Assembly: GCA_013397865.1 (NCBI GenBank) | Contig: VZTI01002344.1 | Location: forward strand, 1,267,737 to 1,331,736 | Length of the DNA: 64,000 nt | Direction: 5' to 3' | From: Struthidea cinerea | Taxonomy: Eukaryota > Chordata > Aves > Passeriformes > Corcoracidae | Shown: positions 51,227 to 64,000 of the stretch, in pieces | Numbering within the stretch: position 1 is the stretch's first letter | How the letters are laid out: every line of letters starts with the position of its first letter | Position numbers and translations under genes: made by a program | The notes under the pieces: model-generated | Seen by the model: the letters and a program-made list of their open reading frames with translations, nothing else | What the model was told of the DNA's origin: nothing | Database searches by the model: none

Positions 51227-54200
51227 TATTTGAAAGGGTGGGGTGGTTGGAAAGTAGATTGGTTGTGAATAAAACATTGACAAAGAAATTAAGCAGCATG
51301 TGTACAGTATTAGTATCATACATGATTTAATCCACTTTTTTCATTGCTTAAACAAAATAGGAGATTATAGTTCCAGCCTGCTCGCAGAAGTGAAATTTTT
51401 CTGGCCTCAAATTAAGGCTCTCCATAGCTCTGTACAATCTCAGGTGTAAACACCTGTAATGACTACTTTATAATCTGCCTATGTGGAGCAAACAGCCAAA
51501 GTGAAAACTCAACAAATAACATACTTCAGAAAATCAAGGGAAGGGAGTCCTTCTCATCAGAGCACACAGAGGATCAGTCAATGTAAACATAAATTTCAAA
51601 CATAACCCAGTTCCCCAAAACCAATAAAATATTTCACCACACTTCACAGCACCTACTGAAATGTTTCATAGAAGGGCTGAACTTCAGGGCTGTTACTACC
51701 TGATTACTCCTGCTCTGTGAGCATAACAGCACAGACCCAGACCCTCTCTTATTGCCACTGTATTTCCTGAACCTTCCTCAGTCCCACCCTAGAATCTCCT
51801 ACCCATTACTGCTGGCCACTAAAAGTGGGAAATGAAATATAAAGAGACAGGAAACTGGAAATCTGGATAGTGCAAGACTGTCTAGGCTTCAGACAGAGAA
51901 TATGTAGTGTCTCCAAGGTTAATTTGATATGAACTATATTGACCGAATAACAAAGTTAATGGAAAAATTCAAAGCAAAGTGTTCAACTTTCTAGTGTGGT
52001 TAGGGCTTTAATTGCATTTTCATCTTTCTCATTTTACTTTTAGCAGGAAAGCTGTAATTATTGAAGGACAATCAGCCTTGGGGCTCTTTCTTTGCTGCTG
52101 CTCCTCAATAGTTTGTGCAGGTTAATGAGGTGTGCCTCTACTAACCTTGATGTAAAGGGATTAGGGAACTAACCGGCCAGCTACACAACTAGAACTACTT
52201 AGCAGAATCTAGTGCTATTTTAGAAACACCCTCATAATTTCTTTGTGCCCTTGATTGACAGGGTTTTTTGACACTAAAATGTGTCTGTGTTAAAATAAGT
52301 TTTCTTATGTGCAAATGAGCACACCACTCTAAGTAAGTTTTTAAGTCCTGAAGGACTCTTCATCCTCATTTGGGTACAGCAGTTTTCTCTGCTACCCGCC
52401 CTATTTAGCTTTCACGTCCTACTCCAGAGAAACTTGCCTTTTAGTTTGTTGAAGTACTTAATGAATGTAAAAGTTTTTTTGACCCTAAGGAAAGAAAACA
52501 ACTTGCAAAGTTCAGTATATTTTATGTGGCACTACATTAAAGAAGGGTGTATGAATAAGCATTCTGTGCTCTAGCTCTGTAGCGCTCCTGTTAAAACTGA
52601 TTGCAGCCTTCTTCCTGCTCAGCTCTGCTGCTTCAGGTTGCAGAGAAAATCAGCACACTTTGAATGTCTAGCCAATCTGTCACTTCATCTTTGGTTTCTG
52701 CACATGAAAGAGAACAAAAACTGACATGTATTTGTAAAGACACTATTTACCCTGAAGTGCATGTTTGCTCATTGGCTTTATCTGAGCACTGGAAAACTGT
52801 GCATGTTGGAGAGGGCATTCCTCTCACTTCACTGAGCCACAGCCGCAAAACAAAAAAAGCCTCAAAGCAGAGAAGGAAAGGCATCTGCCAATGCAATTGC
52901 AATCAACCGCTCCTCTGGTGCCCTGAGGAAACGAAAACACGGTGTCTGTCTAAAGTAGCACAGAGGCTGCTGCTTCTTGCAGGATTTCTCTTCAGTACTA
53001 ACAGCATCTAAGCAAGTTACAGAAAGGAGCGGGAATTACTTCTGCAGACTTCAAGAATGAGCATTCGCGTAGTGCGCAGTGGTGAAAGTGGGATTAAGCA
53101 GCTAGAATTTCATCTGGAGATCTGCAAGTCGTTTGTAGTGGTGGAATTAACAGGACAGAACCACCTCTCCAAGATTAGTCCATGCAAACCAATAAAAATT
53201 GAACCTGACACACAACAATCCTGCCAGGCAAGAATTCACTTGTCCCTGTATAGACAGACTGTATGAATTGAGAGGTTTCCTAGTCTATTAACAGCCTTAC
53301 TATTTGTCAGCATGTAGGGACACTTTTGCTATATGACGATATTTAAGAATATTCTTGTTTAACTGGTCAAAATAATTCATATTATTATTAATTCTTTTGT
53401 CTGTCATGACTGATATGTAATGTCATCTATACTAGTTCTCTTTTCTTGTTCTGTGATTTTGAGGGAAGTGGCCTCACTTCTTTTTTTTTTCTTTTTTTTG
53501 TGAGAGTCTAGAATTTTTCAAGGGTTTTGGAAATAGGCTTCTCCTCTTCTATTCTGTTCTCTTTAAAAAGCTTCCCTATACCCTGGAACACATATCAGAT
53601 ATTTTCTTTTGTTGCTTGAGTTTCCAGCTTTCCAAACAGTTGCATATTTTTAATGCATTATACTTTTTATTCTATGCAGTCTTAGGACCTACGACTTCAA
53701 ACATTTGTTATTTACCCATGCATTTGTTTCATATGCTTCCGCAGCGAGGCCAGCTGGAGTAAGCCTGAATGGAAGCAAAATATTCAGTTTTTCCCACATA
53801 TCTGGCACTATCGGTGTTTCTTCTACTGTACTTATATTTTCTGGGATCATGGTGACTTGAATACTGATCTCCTACTTTGTCCAAAACTGTCCGTTACTCC
53901 CCTGAGTTTCCCAATCTGCAGCACCACTGCTGTCATTCTTTGCTCATGCCGTGAGCATAAATTGTCACAACTTACTATAGCCTGTTAATGCACTTGCTTC
54001 ACTTTTTCAAGTACAAGGCATCTCTTCATCTGGTGGCATTTGTCACAAGAAGCACGATTTACTGGGCTGATTTCTGTCTTCAGCTTTTCTTTGCCTCTTA
54101 GCTTAGGGTCTTGCAATTTCTTACCTGAGCTGTGCCTGTTACCTCCCCAAAATGACCAGAATGACTCACCAGCATTAATAATTTGCATATTCATGTATGT

Positions 54201-57200
54201 TTTCAACTTCTTTTTGTATTCTTTCATGCACATCACTTACACATCTTTGTAAAGCATGCACTACTCCGCACAGTACTGTAACACAGTCTCAGAAAGACAT
54301 ATTTTACCAGAATTGATGGAAAACTAATGGAAAAATCAGGCACTTCTAAAACAACTGTTATCAAAGTTATTTTCAGACTTCACATTATTTTTTTTTTTCG
54401 AGAATAACATGCTCAAATATTTTTCAGTTATTCTCCATGGGTTTGCAGGTTTGTGTGCAATGGTGATTATACCTACTCTCCTCTTTTGTCCAGAAACTTT
54501 TCTTCACCGATGATGACCAGAGAGCTGTTTGAAACATCCGCTTCGTTCATTGCCTATGTTGCATCAATGTGCTTGCCATGCATCAGATGAAGCTCTATAC
54601 AACAACTCATTCAAATGCCTCGTGCAAGAGGCTCTTCCTGTTGAGTTTCAAATCCCATGGCTCCCGCACTGTTATCTACTAGGGAAAAAAAAAAAGGACA
54701 AATAAAAAAAAAAAAAAAAAGAGAATTGTGTTATAAATCTTCTGGCACATTTGCTTTGAATATGAGTTCAACCAGAGGAAGCCAAAATTCTTAATTCTAC
54801 TTTTGATGTTCATAATTGCATCTTCCAATATGGGCATTTTCATGGGAATGAGTGTGATTATATTTCCTGTGCTAGCCATGAACAGGTCTTGATGAGAATC
54901 TCTTTCAGTCCAACCTCTGAAGCCTTGTTAATTTCTCAGTTCGCAGTGGTGTATGACAGTCATCTCCTGTCTTCAGCTTGCTCTCAATCCTCTTGCCCTC
55001 AGTCCCAGTTCAGCAAAAGAAATTTTGGGACTTTGTGAAGAGAGTAAATTTTGAATTTTGCCAGCTGTGATGTTTTGTTGTAACAACAGTTTTGCAGTGC
55101 AAAATAGTTACTTTTCTTGAAAACGCATTTTCCCAACATTCTGCCAAAATTCACGACAAAGCCATAATTCCATAGCTTTAACAATGAAATTATTTTTCTT
55201 CTATTTAATAGAATAACAAGACTATTATGGAGTACTGTGTTATCACAAAACAAGCCATCCAAACTAACCAACCAAACAAGGAGATCAATCATTACCTCAC
55301 TTGACTATCATAATCTCCGGCATTAATTTCTTTAAATTAAAAAAAACTTGGAAAAATTCATCGATGGCTGTCCCCATCACAACAGTGACACCATTTGTCT
55401 TATAGATTTGTTCCCCTTTTAGTTAGTAGCAAACCAGTTCAGTCAGCAAATAAGATGAGCTTTCTCAGAGCACCAGAGAACCTTCCTCCCCCATGCAGTT
55501 GCTCTTTTTGCACTGTTAAATCAATTTAGACTTACCCCTCAAAACAGGCCATACTTTTTTGCTTGTGCTCAGAATTGTAGACCAAAAATGCACACTTGAC
55601 TACAATTATTCCATATGCAAGCATCACCTTGGTGGCATCACCTGGTCCACAAGAAGTGGCAGAGGTCTGAGTGACTTAGGCAGAGCCAAAGTTCCACATG
55701 CATGTATGCTGCAACAATATGTGTATTTTTTTTTATTAAATCCCCTCATCTGAGGCTTTGCACAGGCAGTGTTCCACATTTAGGAGATTTTAACTGGTCT
55801 GAAAATACTGGTGCATCTTGTATTATCTTCTTGAAGCTTGGGTTTGTCAGAAAAATATGGAAATGGATGATGCTTGAAGTACAGAATTTGGTAAAAGTTT
55901 ATAAACACAAGATTGCATGGACAATCACATCAAATCTAGGTGAACACTCCTTGGGTGAACATTGAAAAAAACTTTTTAGGTTAGAGAAACTTCTAACCTA
56001 ATTTCCTTAACACTAAAATAGAAAAACATCACAAATGTACAAAAAGACAGATTCTTATCAATACATAAACACTGCACTCTCATTAGTTTTCATTTGCAAA
56101 GGAAATGAAGTAGAAAACACTGGCAGTTTGGAATTTACAACCCTAAGAAGACTGGTAAATAAAAGCAACAGACGAGCGCAGTATTCCTGACTCCTGCCAT
56201 TTAAAGTCTCTTCTGGAGAGCTTAACAGGCAATATATATCAGTTTTAGAAAAGTGGCATCTAAATCAGGAGGAACACACAGAATCAAGGAGCCTGATGGA
56301 AATCTATCTTTTAACTTGATGGCAGTAATGCCTGCAGAATTTGGAGAGATTTATGCCAGGGCTCAAGGAATATAATATTCCTCTTAAATTAACTAATTTT
56401 TGCAATCACTGTACTGTGAGTGGTACACAGCTGCCAGTAAAGATTTGTGACCCGCCTGAAGTACCAATTATCTTCCATTTTCTACAGTAAAAGTGTCTGG
56501 AAATGTGAGTGATAGCAGCAAATTTTACACATCACTGATGATGGAATTAAATGCAAGCTCCATCGTGTCTAGTAACAACTTTTGTAAATAACATAAAATA
56601 AAATACAGAAAGGAAAATAATTGTAATTTTTGCAAGAAAATTTAATTTAGTATTATTTTTTTTTTCTAATGACGTTTCCCATTACAACTCACTTACCAAC
56701 CTTAGATCCTACTAGAAAAGAGTATTATTAGGAGAGGCTAATTTTGTTCCAATAAAGGGTACCCCAAGAAAGGGTAATCTATAACCAGCCCAATGTGGAC
56801 TAAAATTTTATCTAAACCACTGCTTTAAAGCTAATCAGATCTCACTCTTGGCATGCACCATGGAAAGTCTTTTGAATTTCTTGTGATCAGTCTTGTGTTC
56901 CAGACGCTTGCCAAGTCCCAGGTGATGACTGTGGGACATTCCCATATGATTCTGACTCATTCACTCTTTCACTAATCACAGAGCAGGAAAATCATGGTTC
57001 CCAAATACAAATGATGTCGTCTTTCCTGACAGGCTCAGCTGACCAAACCATTTGAATAACGCTGTCTAAAGCACTGATTTCATAGGTACTTTAGAATTTT
57101 TTTTTTCTAACTAAGCAAAAGTTGCAGGTATTTGAGTGAAAAGATAATAAATAAAATCACATTTTTTCCCATTTAAAGAAAAAAATGCTCTATGCCTAGA

Positions 57201-60200
57201 AAATGAGGTTGAAAGGTTGAAGCCAAAATGTAGGTCAGACTTAAAAATGGCATGGAATTAATCATCGCTGAGGCACAGAGAATGAGCTCAGATTACTTAG
57301 AGTATTCGAGAAGCTCGGAGCATTTGAGAATTGTCTCTGGGGTGTACCCCAGAGAAAAATTTAGTAAGGTCTTTAAATACGCTTCTGAGAATCAATGGGC
57401 CATGGGGGAATGCATCAGAAATGCCCATCGGTCCCAAGAAGAAATTTTCAAGGGCTAATCCACATAAACACACAGCCACAGAGGGGAAGCTTATTTTAGA
57501 AAGTGGGTGATTCCACAACTCAGTTTCACGTATTTGTCAGCAGTGAGATGGTTCTAGCTTTGCCTATGACAACTGCAATTTTTATGTACACAGGGGATTA
57601 TTTTCTTTTTTAAGAAAATCTGCAAATGCAGAATCTGTGTTGGAGTTTTAGCCTGATTAGTGTCATCCAATACCAGAGATGTTCATGTACATGTACTACA
57701 CAGCTCGCTGCACTACATGCCCCCTAGTTTCTAATTTTCAGTGTTTCTGTCTTTCATTGCACATCTTTTGGCTCAGCTGCTTGTAAATTGCTGCAAGGTG
57801 TCCCCAGCCAGACATGAAGCTGTAGGGAAACATCTGGGGTGAGAAGAGAGTAGAACCACAGCTGTGATGTCTTGTTTATAGGCAATATCCCTATGCATGC
57901 TATTGAGTGCTAACTTACAGTTACACAAAGAATGTGTTTTTCTCAGTTTTAAATAAAATACAACGTTTACAATTTACAACAGTGCAGCAATGCAACTTTT
58001 ATCTTGACAATTGCCCTGTGCCCTCCTACTAGGCTCAGGCAAGCAGATTTTATGCTTCAGCAGTCAGAGGAGTCCTCTGCTCAGAAGAAATCTTGGAATA
58101 GGCAGAGGTATGTGGTTGGAATCACAAGGGGATTATGATCTTATTTGCATCTCCCTTCTGTGCCACTTGTGTTGTCCTTGGAGGTTACTGAGACACAGAA
58201 GCAGGCTAAGCAGCTTAGGGGGAGAATTTGCTATCTGAATGTTCTGAAGAGGGGAAAGTGCCTTTCTCTGGACCGTGTTACTGGAAGGAGTTTCATAAGC
58301 CATCTTGACGAAAGAAACAGTGATCCAAAAAATCCACACACTAGATCAGTGGTCCAATTACTGTAAGATGAATTGAAAATGATAGAAAAGCCTACACCTG
58401 ATATTTACTGGATACACTGTCCAACTGGCATAAACTGAGTGTTAAAGGGAGATTGCTCAGGCAGCAGCTTCGCCTTTAACACTAGGGATGATGGAATGGA
58501 ATTAATGACTTTTTAAAAGGAAATTATTTGAAGAGCCAGGGCTTAACTTAATAAGACCCTAACCTCAGTTTCAGCTGAATCTTGCTTAAAGAAAAGAGGA
58601 TATAAATGCCTCAGAAAATATGATAACTGCATTTTCAATCTTGATAGCACTACTAACAGGCCAAAAGTAACATAACCAAATGATAAGTAAGTAAAATACC
58701 TTTCTCAGCTTCTCAGTGGGTGACTGTACATTTTGAGGCCAGTTTACAGGACAGCATGTAGCCAGCTGACATCCTGCACCCATGATAGATAACAGTTAGC
58801 AGTTTCTTAAGTAGCTCTCCTGTTGTACATGCTTTAAGCAGAGCAGGAGGAAAACCCTGTGGCTGACTATATCAAACATTTAACAGAAAAATAATGAAAA
58901 ATTAAATTTGATGGTCAGCAGAAACACTCATAAAAATCAGAGTCTGGAGGCAACTGAGCATGCTCGGCAGGGAACAGTATTTTCCTCTCTGTTGATACAA
59001 TCAAGTTCTTTGTGCTGACATTGGTGGAAGAAGAAAGATTACATCTTCTTCTTATGAAGATTCTCTTCTCTGAATGTTCTGAAGTCGCTTATGGCAGAGC
59101 TGATTCTGTAGCAATTATAGCTACTATAAGCTAATATGAGTGTCTGGGGTGAAAGAGCTTGGAGCTTGAGGAGGAACTGAGACACAGCTAGGCTGGGCAA
59201 TACTGTGTAAAACCAGGAATGTCCTGCACAAGGCTCCACACAAAAGACACAAGACTTACGTAATTCATGTTGCAGTAGCTCTGGTGCCTATTAATGCAGA
59301 TTGTACTTGATGTCACATGCTTCTCCAATTATTACACTGTGTATTGCTGGCTTCCACTCATTGCTTCTGAAGCGGCAGAAAATTTCTTAGAATACAAAAT
59401 ACGTAACCATCAGTTCTGCATATGTAGATCTCATCGGGATATAGTGCTTTAAGTGGTTTTGAGTTAAAGAAAGTATTTCGAGTCTGCTGCCTGTTGCATA
59501 AGCAGGCTGTTACCTTTTTTCCTGCCAAGATGTTCTATGGTTGGCTTTTTCTTAATCCAAGTCTGCCTTTTGAAAGGATTTTATTCACCTCGAACCTGAG
59601 TTATCGATGTAAAAAGCATGTTGCTGCAAGTATATAACTGCTACCAGAAATGCAGCAAACAATAAGAGTTTTATGGCACAGTACTGTGTCCCCAAGCACA
59701 CACAGTTCTGGAGACAAGTCAAGCCAAGGATACAGACAAGCTTTCAAATAAGAGAGGAATCACAGAAAAAGAGAATAAAGAAGTTGTAGGAGCTTACAAA
59801 ACACTTAGGGAGAAGACAGGAAAGTGCGAAAACAGGTACTGTGTAGTCCACAAGGTTTTGTATGGCTTTTGCTCATTCTTGCCTCTGTTATCTTGTATCG
59901 AACTCAACACCTTTTAAAGACTGTAAATCAGAAGATGAGGACAGAGTTTCTGTGGAACAAGGCAGGCTGGAGGCAGTTACAAACTATAAAGCTGGGGTAA
60001 TTTAATGACAAGTCTCCTAGGGACTAGGATTTTCTCAATCGTGTAATAATCCTCAAACCAGTACAAGTGCATCTATGCATGTTTAACTCAATCCTCATTT
60101 CATAATTTCATGTTAGCATATATTAGCTAAAGTAATCTGGAGATGCAGGTTAGCCAGAATACCATTTCTGGTATAGAAATGTAGCATGTTCTTGATCTAA

Positions 60201-61574
60201 AAATTATTTTCTGCCTTGAGAAGCACTTCCTCATCTCATACTGCATTTGTACATAAAGCTACAGGATGCACGTGAACAGAAGAATATTGATTGCATGAAT
60301 TGGTTCCATGCTTCAGAGTACTGGTGTTGTTCCCAATTACATCGCAAGACAACCGCCCAGGGATTTATGGATCAGGTATATGATGGTCTAGTATAAGTGC
60401 CATGTCATGGTTTCACATCTGTAGCGACACTGGGATCAGAAGGGTCTTTTCCAAGGAACTAGCTGATTTTTACTTCTCTTCAACTATAAGTGACACTCAG
60501 AAAATGCGAGAACTCCCCAGCCTATTCCTGTGTGGAAGAATTAAAGGATTGAATGAGATTTGAGTGCAAAGCAACTAAATTATTTCAAAAGGCTGGGCTC
60601 TCTGAAGGAAGTCAGTGAAATTAAATTCCTTACCGCCTCCTATTTGTTCTGTTCATGGGAAAAGAGAACAAAGGAATATCGTACAATGTCTGTCACTAAC
60701 CAATATGGAATGCGTTTGAAATTCAGTCTTTCCAAGCAAGAAGGAAATTATCATATATTGAAAACAAGGGAAGAAAGTTGCAAGTGATTTCAAATGCCTT
60801 TTACTGGAACTTTTTACAATCAGTTTTTAAGAATTTTTGTATTGGAAAGAGAGGGGGATATTCAATCAAACTGCAGGAAAGTATTCATGTGAAGTATTGA
60901 GGGCATAATTGTTTAAGACCTATTTTGTTGGGGAAGGAGAAATGCATTCAGTGATCAGAAAGCATTTATTTGGATATTTGAGGTAGTGAACTACTGTGAG
61001 GTTTTTTAGATTATGATAATCCATGAACACAATCTGACAGGAAAGTGTTAGCTTTTTCCTGCCCTTATTATCCAGAAAACATAAGCTGGGTACAGTCTTT
61101 TACTTATCCTGATAGTAGAACAGGTCTCAGTTTGTTTCACCTTCACACTTTGAAAAATAGAGCATGCACACCCAGACTACCTGGAGGAAAGCACATGTGA
61201 TCATGTGATCTGCTATGTAATCTGGGTTTCCTCTTCAATATTTTCCAGGTTCTGAATGTTACTTTTCTAGCTATCAACTTTAAATGAACTTAATTATTTT
61301 CCCACCTACAGAGGTCTGCCAGACTCACCAAGGACAGAGTTTTAACAAGACCACTAATAGTTCATGACAAGCTGCAGGTAAACAACTGTTTACCTGACTT
61401 CCATTTCTCTCATAGATGTAATGTGCAGCTTTCAAGTCACTCTCACCTGCTTATTGACCAGGATCCTATTAATTCAATTCATAAGTCTTCAGAGAGAACC
61501 ACATGCCACAGCACCACTTCCACCTTGATTTTCATAGATGTTCTTACCAAAGTTTTGGTAAAGATTTAGCCACT
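51227..61574. other. Non-coding unique sequence
   Basis: Ten kilobases without a recognisable gene or mobile element. The longest frame is 115 codons (plus strand, 52664-53011) and has no domain I know. Poly-T or poly-A runs occur near 53482, 54391, 54685-54720, 56648 and 57100. The interval 56330-56470 is complex unique sequence that might be conserved. There is no positive evidence of exons. Confidence 0.55.
54685..54720 (+). repeat. A-rich low-complexity tract
   Basis: An A11 run, a short interruption (GGACAAAT) and an A17 run. No retrocopy was recognised upstream of it, so it is recorded only as low complexity. Confidence 0.85.
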
Positions 61575-61612
61575 GTTACTGAGGGAAAAAAAAGTTACTG
61601 AGGGAAAAAAAA
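61575..61612 (+). repeat. Perfect 19-bp tandem duplication beside a microsatellite
   Basis: GTTACTGAGGGAAAAAAAA occurs twice, back to back and without mismatch, at 61575-61593 and 61594-61612. It abuts the pentanucleotide array that follows, suggesting that replication slippage affected both. Confidence 0.92.
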
Positions 61613-61699
61613 CAAACAAAACAAAACAAAACAAAACAAAACAAAACCAAACCAAACCAAACCAAACCAAACCAAACCAAACCAAACCAAACCAAACCC
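61613..61699 (+). repeat. Compound pentanucleotide microsatellite (CAAAA)n-(CCAAA)n
   Basis: After CAAA come six perfect CAAAA units (61617-61646) and then ten perfect CCAAA units (61647-61696), ending in CCC. The two blocks keep the same 5-bp period and differ by one A-to-C change per unit. This is as expected if one mutated unit was then amplified. The plus strand has no G at all through the array. Confidence 0.95.
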
Positions 61700-64000
61700 A
61701 AACTTGCCTGTGGGAAAGAAGTATAGAAATAACACTTGAATAATAACACTCTAGAGTTTCTTCTTTGCTTCTGTTTTCACTTTTTTAAAGCAGGCTTCTA
61801 TCAGCTCCATACTTGCATATTTCTTTAGATCTAGTCTTGTTTTGCCTATTTTCTTGACAAAGTGGAAAAGAGGAGAAAAGGTGGAAGTAACACTGTTTCT
61901 GAAATGTCACTTTCCCTATTCTGAAGAAAGCATATTTTTCAACTGTTACTTTTGGCAGAAAGATCAAGTGCATGATTTAGCTCCTTCACAGTTATCTTTG
62001 GTTATGAAAAGCTAATTGTTTGATTATGCGGTTTTTCTTTTCTTTTTCAAACAGAGATTCAATAAATGTGAAGGTAAGAATTATATATATATATTTATTT
62101 TTTTTTTAAATAAAAGAATTCCTCTTTTCTGGCCTCTACTCTGGCTGAACTGATGTGCAGATAATAATCAAGTCTTGGTTTACGCACTATCTGAAACAGA
62201 TCATCATTGCACAAAAATTTGAAAACGGAATCAAATCTGCATCAAAATGAGGTTGTGGTAGTCCGTAGAAAATTTTATCTCAGATGGATTATCACTTTCC
62301 CTTCTCCAACTTAATTTATAGCCACACATTAAATGCTACAATGCATAAAAGCTTTTTGGTATGCATTTTAAAAACCAAGTGAACTGTTTTATTTCTGATT
62401 GTCATATCGACAAATGAGATCTGCTCTAGGACTCAGTGCACGGAGTGTAGGCTGTATTTCTTCTGGGCATTTATGACTTCGGGTGGTTGAAGGCACCTTT
62501 CAGCCTCCTGTCTGACTCTAATTAAAGGTTTCAGATCAAATGAAATGCCAGAACCTTTGCAATCTCCCCTGGAAAACTACTTGGAAAGGAGCAACAGACT
62601 TCAGCTTTTCAAACAGAGCAGAGGATGCCCCCTCTCAGTGTCAAACGCAGCAAAAACAGAATCCCAAATTTCAAATATTTCAGTTATTTTCTGCTGGTTT
62701 TGGTACAAAACTGTGTCCAGAGACTTCAACAGGCTACACAAAGGTAAATTACTCTAATTTTTGCAGAACTGTGTAATTTCATTCTATTTCTAATGTTTAA
62801 CTGTGAAAGTTCATTTTATTTCTAATGTCTTGAGTGCCTTACTACAGCATTCAGGATAAAAATGAGATGGCCTTTTGTACCATTAACAGTGCTACACTTT
62901 TCCCTTCCCCTCTTCCCTTCTCCCTGACCATTGCTACTTTTTATCCTTTTCATTTTCCCTCCTGGAGCTATGTCCTGTCTGGTTTTAAAACACAATATTT
63001 TTTCCCATTCTTCTCTTTAACAATTAGCCATTAAGTGTTCAAGTTAAAATTTTAATTAGCATTACTTCCAAAAAGACACAAATAGGGAACCACTGCATTC
63101 ATATCTCGGGACTGTTTCTCACTGGAGGCTTACTGCAGAAACCACCATAATGTCAAAATCTGCTGTCGGCTCCGTTCAGGAAAGCTATCTGTCGAATTAG
63201 ATGAGCTAAAAACCACTTAAACATGGTGAGGAGGGAAGAACAGAAACAAAACCTTTGATACAGCAAGATTCAGACTTCTATCAGGGCACCTGGCACAGCT
63301 GCTTCAGACTTTATTAAGCACCTTTAAAGCAAACAGAACCACTGACAGTGCTGAAGTGTTCTGTCCTTGCACTTTAATATTTCTTATTTTTTTCCCCCTA
63401 AAATTCTTATATTTATACTAATTCTGAAAGAATCACCAATATCACCATCTGGAGGTCCTTAGCCACCTTTTAAAACACGAAATGAAATAACGAAAAGAAA
63501 TCCTTCCCAGTTTGTTATTGTGGCAAGCCTGCTCTTCAGCTCACTTAATCTCTCTCCTTTGCTAATGCTTTCCCACCTGACTATTTATGAACAGTAAATG
63601 ATTCTCCCTACAGTGTCTCCCTACAGGAAGGCTACGCAAGCCGAGCTCTTTCAGGATCTGAGCCATGCAGTAGGGGTAGCCTGAAGCAGAGCAGTGCATT
63701 CACCTGGCTCAGCTCACCCATACTTGCTTAGTCCTGCATATCTGCATTAGTGCAGCAGTGTTGCTGTGCTAATTAGTGCTGCCCCTCAGCACAGCTCTGC
63801 TGGCTGCAAGGAGGGGCTGACACCAACCTACGGATTTGAAATTTAGAGCTACAGCACAGCTACCCAGCTCTCTGCACAGCGCTGCACAGTGTACACACCC
63901 CGCTACCATCCTCCTGTACAGCATGGGCACTGCCCCGACCATACAACAATTCCTTCCTCGCACTTCTTCCAGTCTGGATCACCCCTTTTCAGCATGGGGG
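61700..64000. other. Non-coding sequence to the right window edge
   Basis: No gene was recognised. A (TA)n run followed by poly-T is at 62082-62107. Two overlapping plus-strand frames at 62540-62776 and a frame at 62834-63034 carry no known domain. GC content rises over the last 400 bases (63600-64000), with repeated AGCACAGCT and CTGCACAG words, but I see neither a convincing exon nor a CpG island. A gene start beyond the edge cannot be excluded. Confidence 0.5.
62082..62107 (+). repeat. (TA)n plus poly-T low-complexity tract
   Basis: A short run of TATA dinucleotides (62082-62094) leads into a T-rich stretch. It is simple-sequence DNA with no evidence for promoter use. Confidence 0.85.

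Noticed and set aside
52664..53011. 115-codon plus-strand open frame with several Cys residues
   Set aside because: The cysteines do not form a zinc-finger spacing I recognise, and nothing around it suggests an exon.
63600..64000. Possible promoter or first exon at the right edge
   Set aside because: GC rises, but there are few CpG, no clear splice donor and no recognisable protein; the window ends before this can be judged.
1..64000. tRNA, rRNA, CRISPR arrays or bacterial-type operons
   Set aside because: No cloverleaf, rRNA-like or regularly spaced repeat pattern was seen; composition and CR1 copies indicate vertebrate nuclear DNA.

Overview
The window looks like non-coding DNA from a bird genome, either an intergenic desert or the inside of a very large intron. 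I recognise no intact protein-coding gene, no rRNA or tRNA gene and no CRISPR array. The taxonomic call rests on several copies of CR1, the dominant avian LINE, with typical 3' ends, on a short solo LTR of avian endogenous-retrovirus type, and on AT-rich, CpG-poor background sequence. CR1 also occurs in reptiles, so 'bird' is an inference. A run of 360 Ns beside a pyrimidine microsatellite shows that this is a scaffolded draft assembly.

Layout. 1-21.8 kb holds no recognisable transposon. It contains AT-rich sequence at the left edge, a purine-rich tract (3.66-4.02 kb), a 68-bp tandem duplication (12.33 kb), an unidentified open frame on the minus strand (13.06-13.52 kb), a CpG-rich, coding-like but frame-broken stretch on the minus strand (16.84-17.34 kb) and the gap (17.76-18.12 kb). 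21.8-51.2 kb carries six CR1 fragments: minus strand at 21.8, 22.4 and 34.7 kb, plus strand at 29.1, 42.3 and 51.0 kb. It also has one solo LTR (27.3 kb), one uncertain GC-rich LTR-like block (31.0-31.45 kb) and small tandem duplications. 51.2-64 kb is again unique sequence apart from low-complexity tracts and a compound pentanucleotide microsatellite at 61.6 kb.

How it works together. There is no operon or pathway to describe. Recognisable mobile DNA is only about 2 kb of the 64 kb by my estimate. Several intervals (1.44-1.61, 37.1-37.3, 38.2-38.5 and 39.5-39.7 kb) hold clustered homeodomain-type motifs or unusually complex sequence, and would be the first places to test for conserved regulatory elements. 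I found no complete new biological system; the best leads are the two unidentified coding-like stretches on the minus strand.
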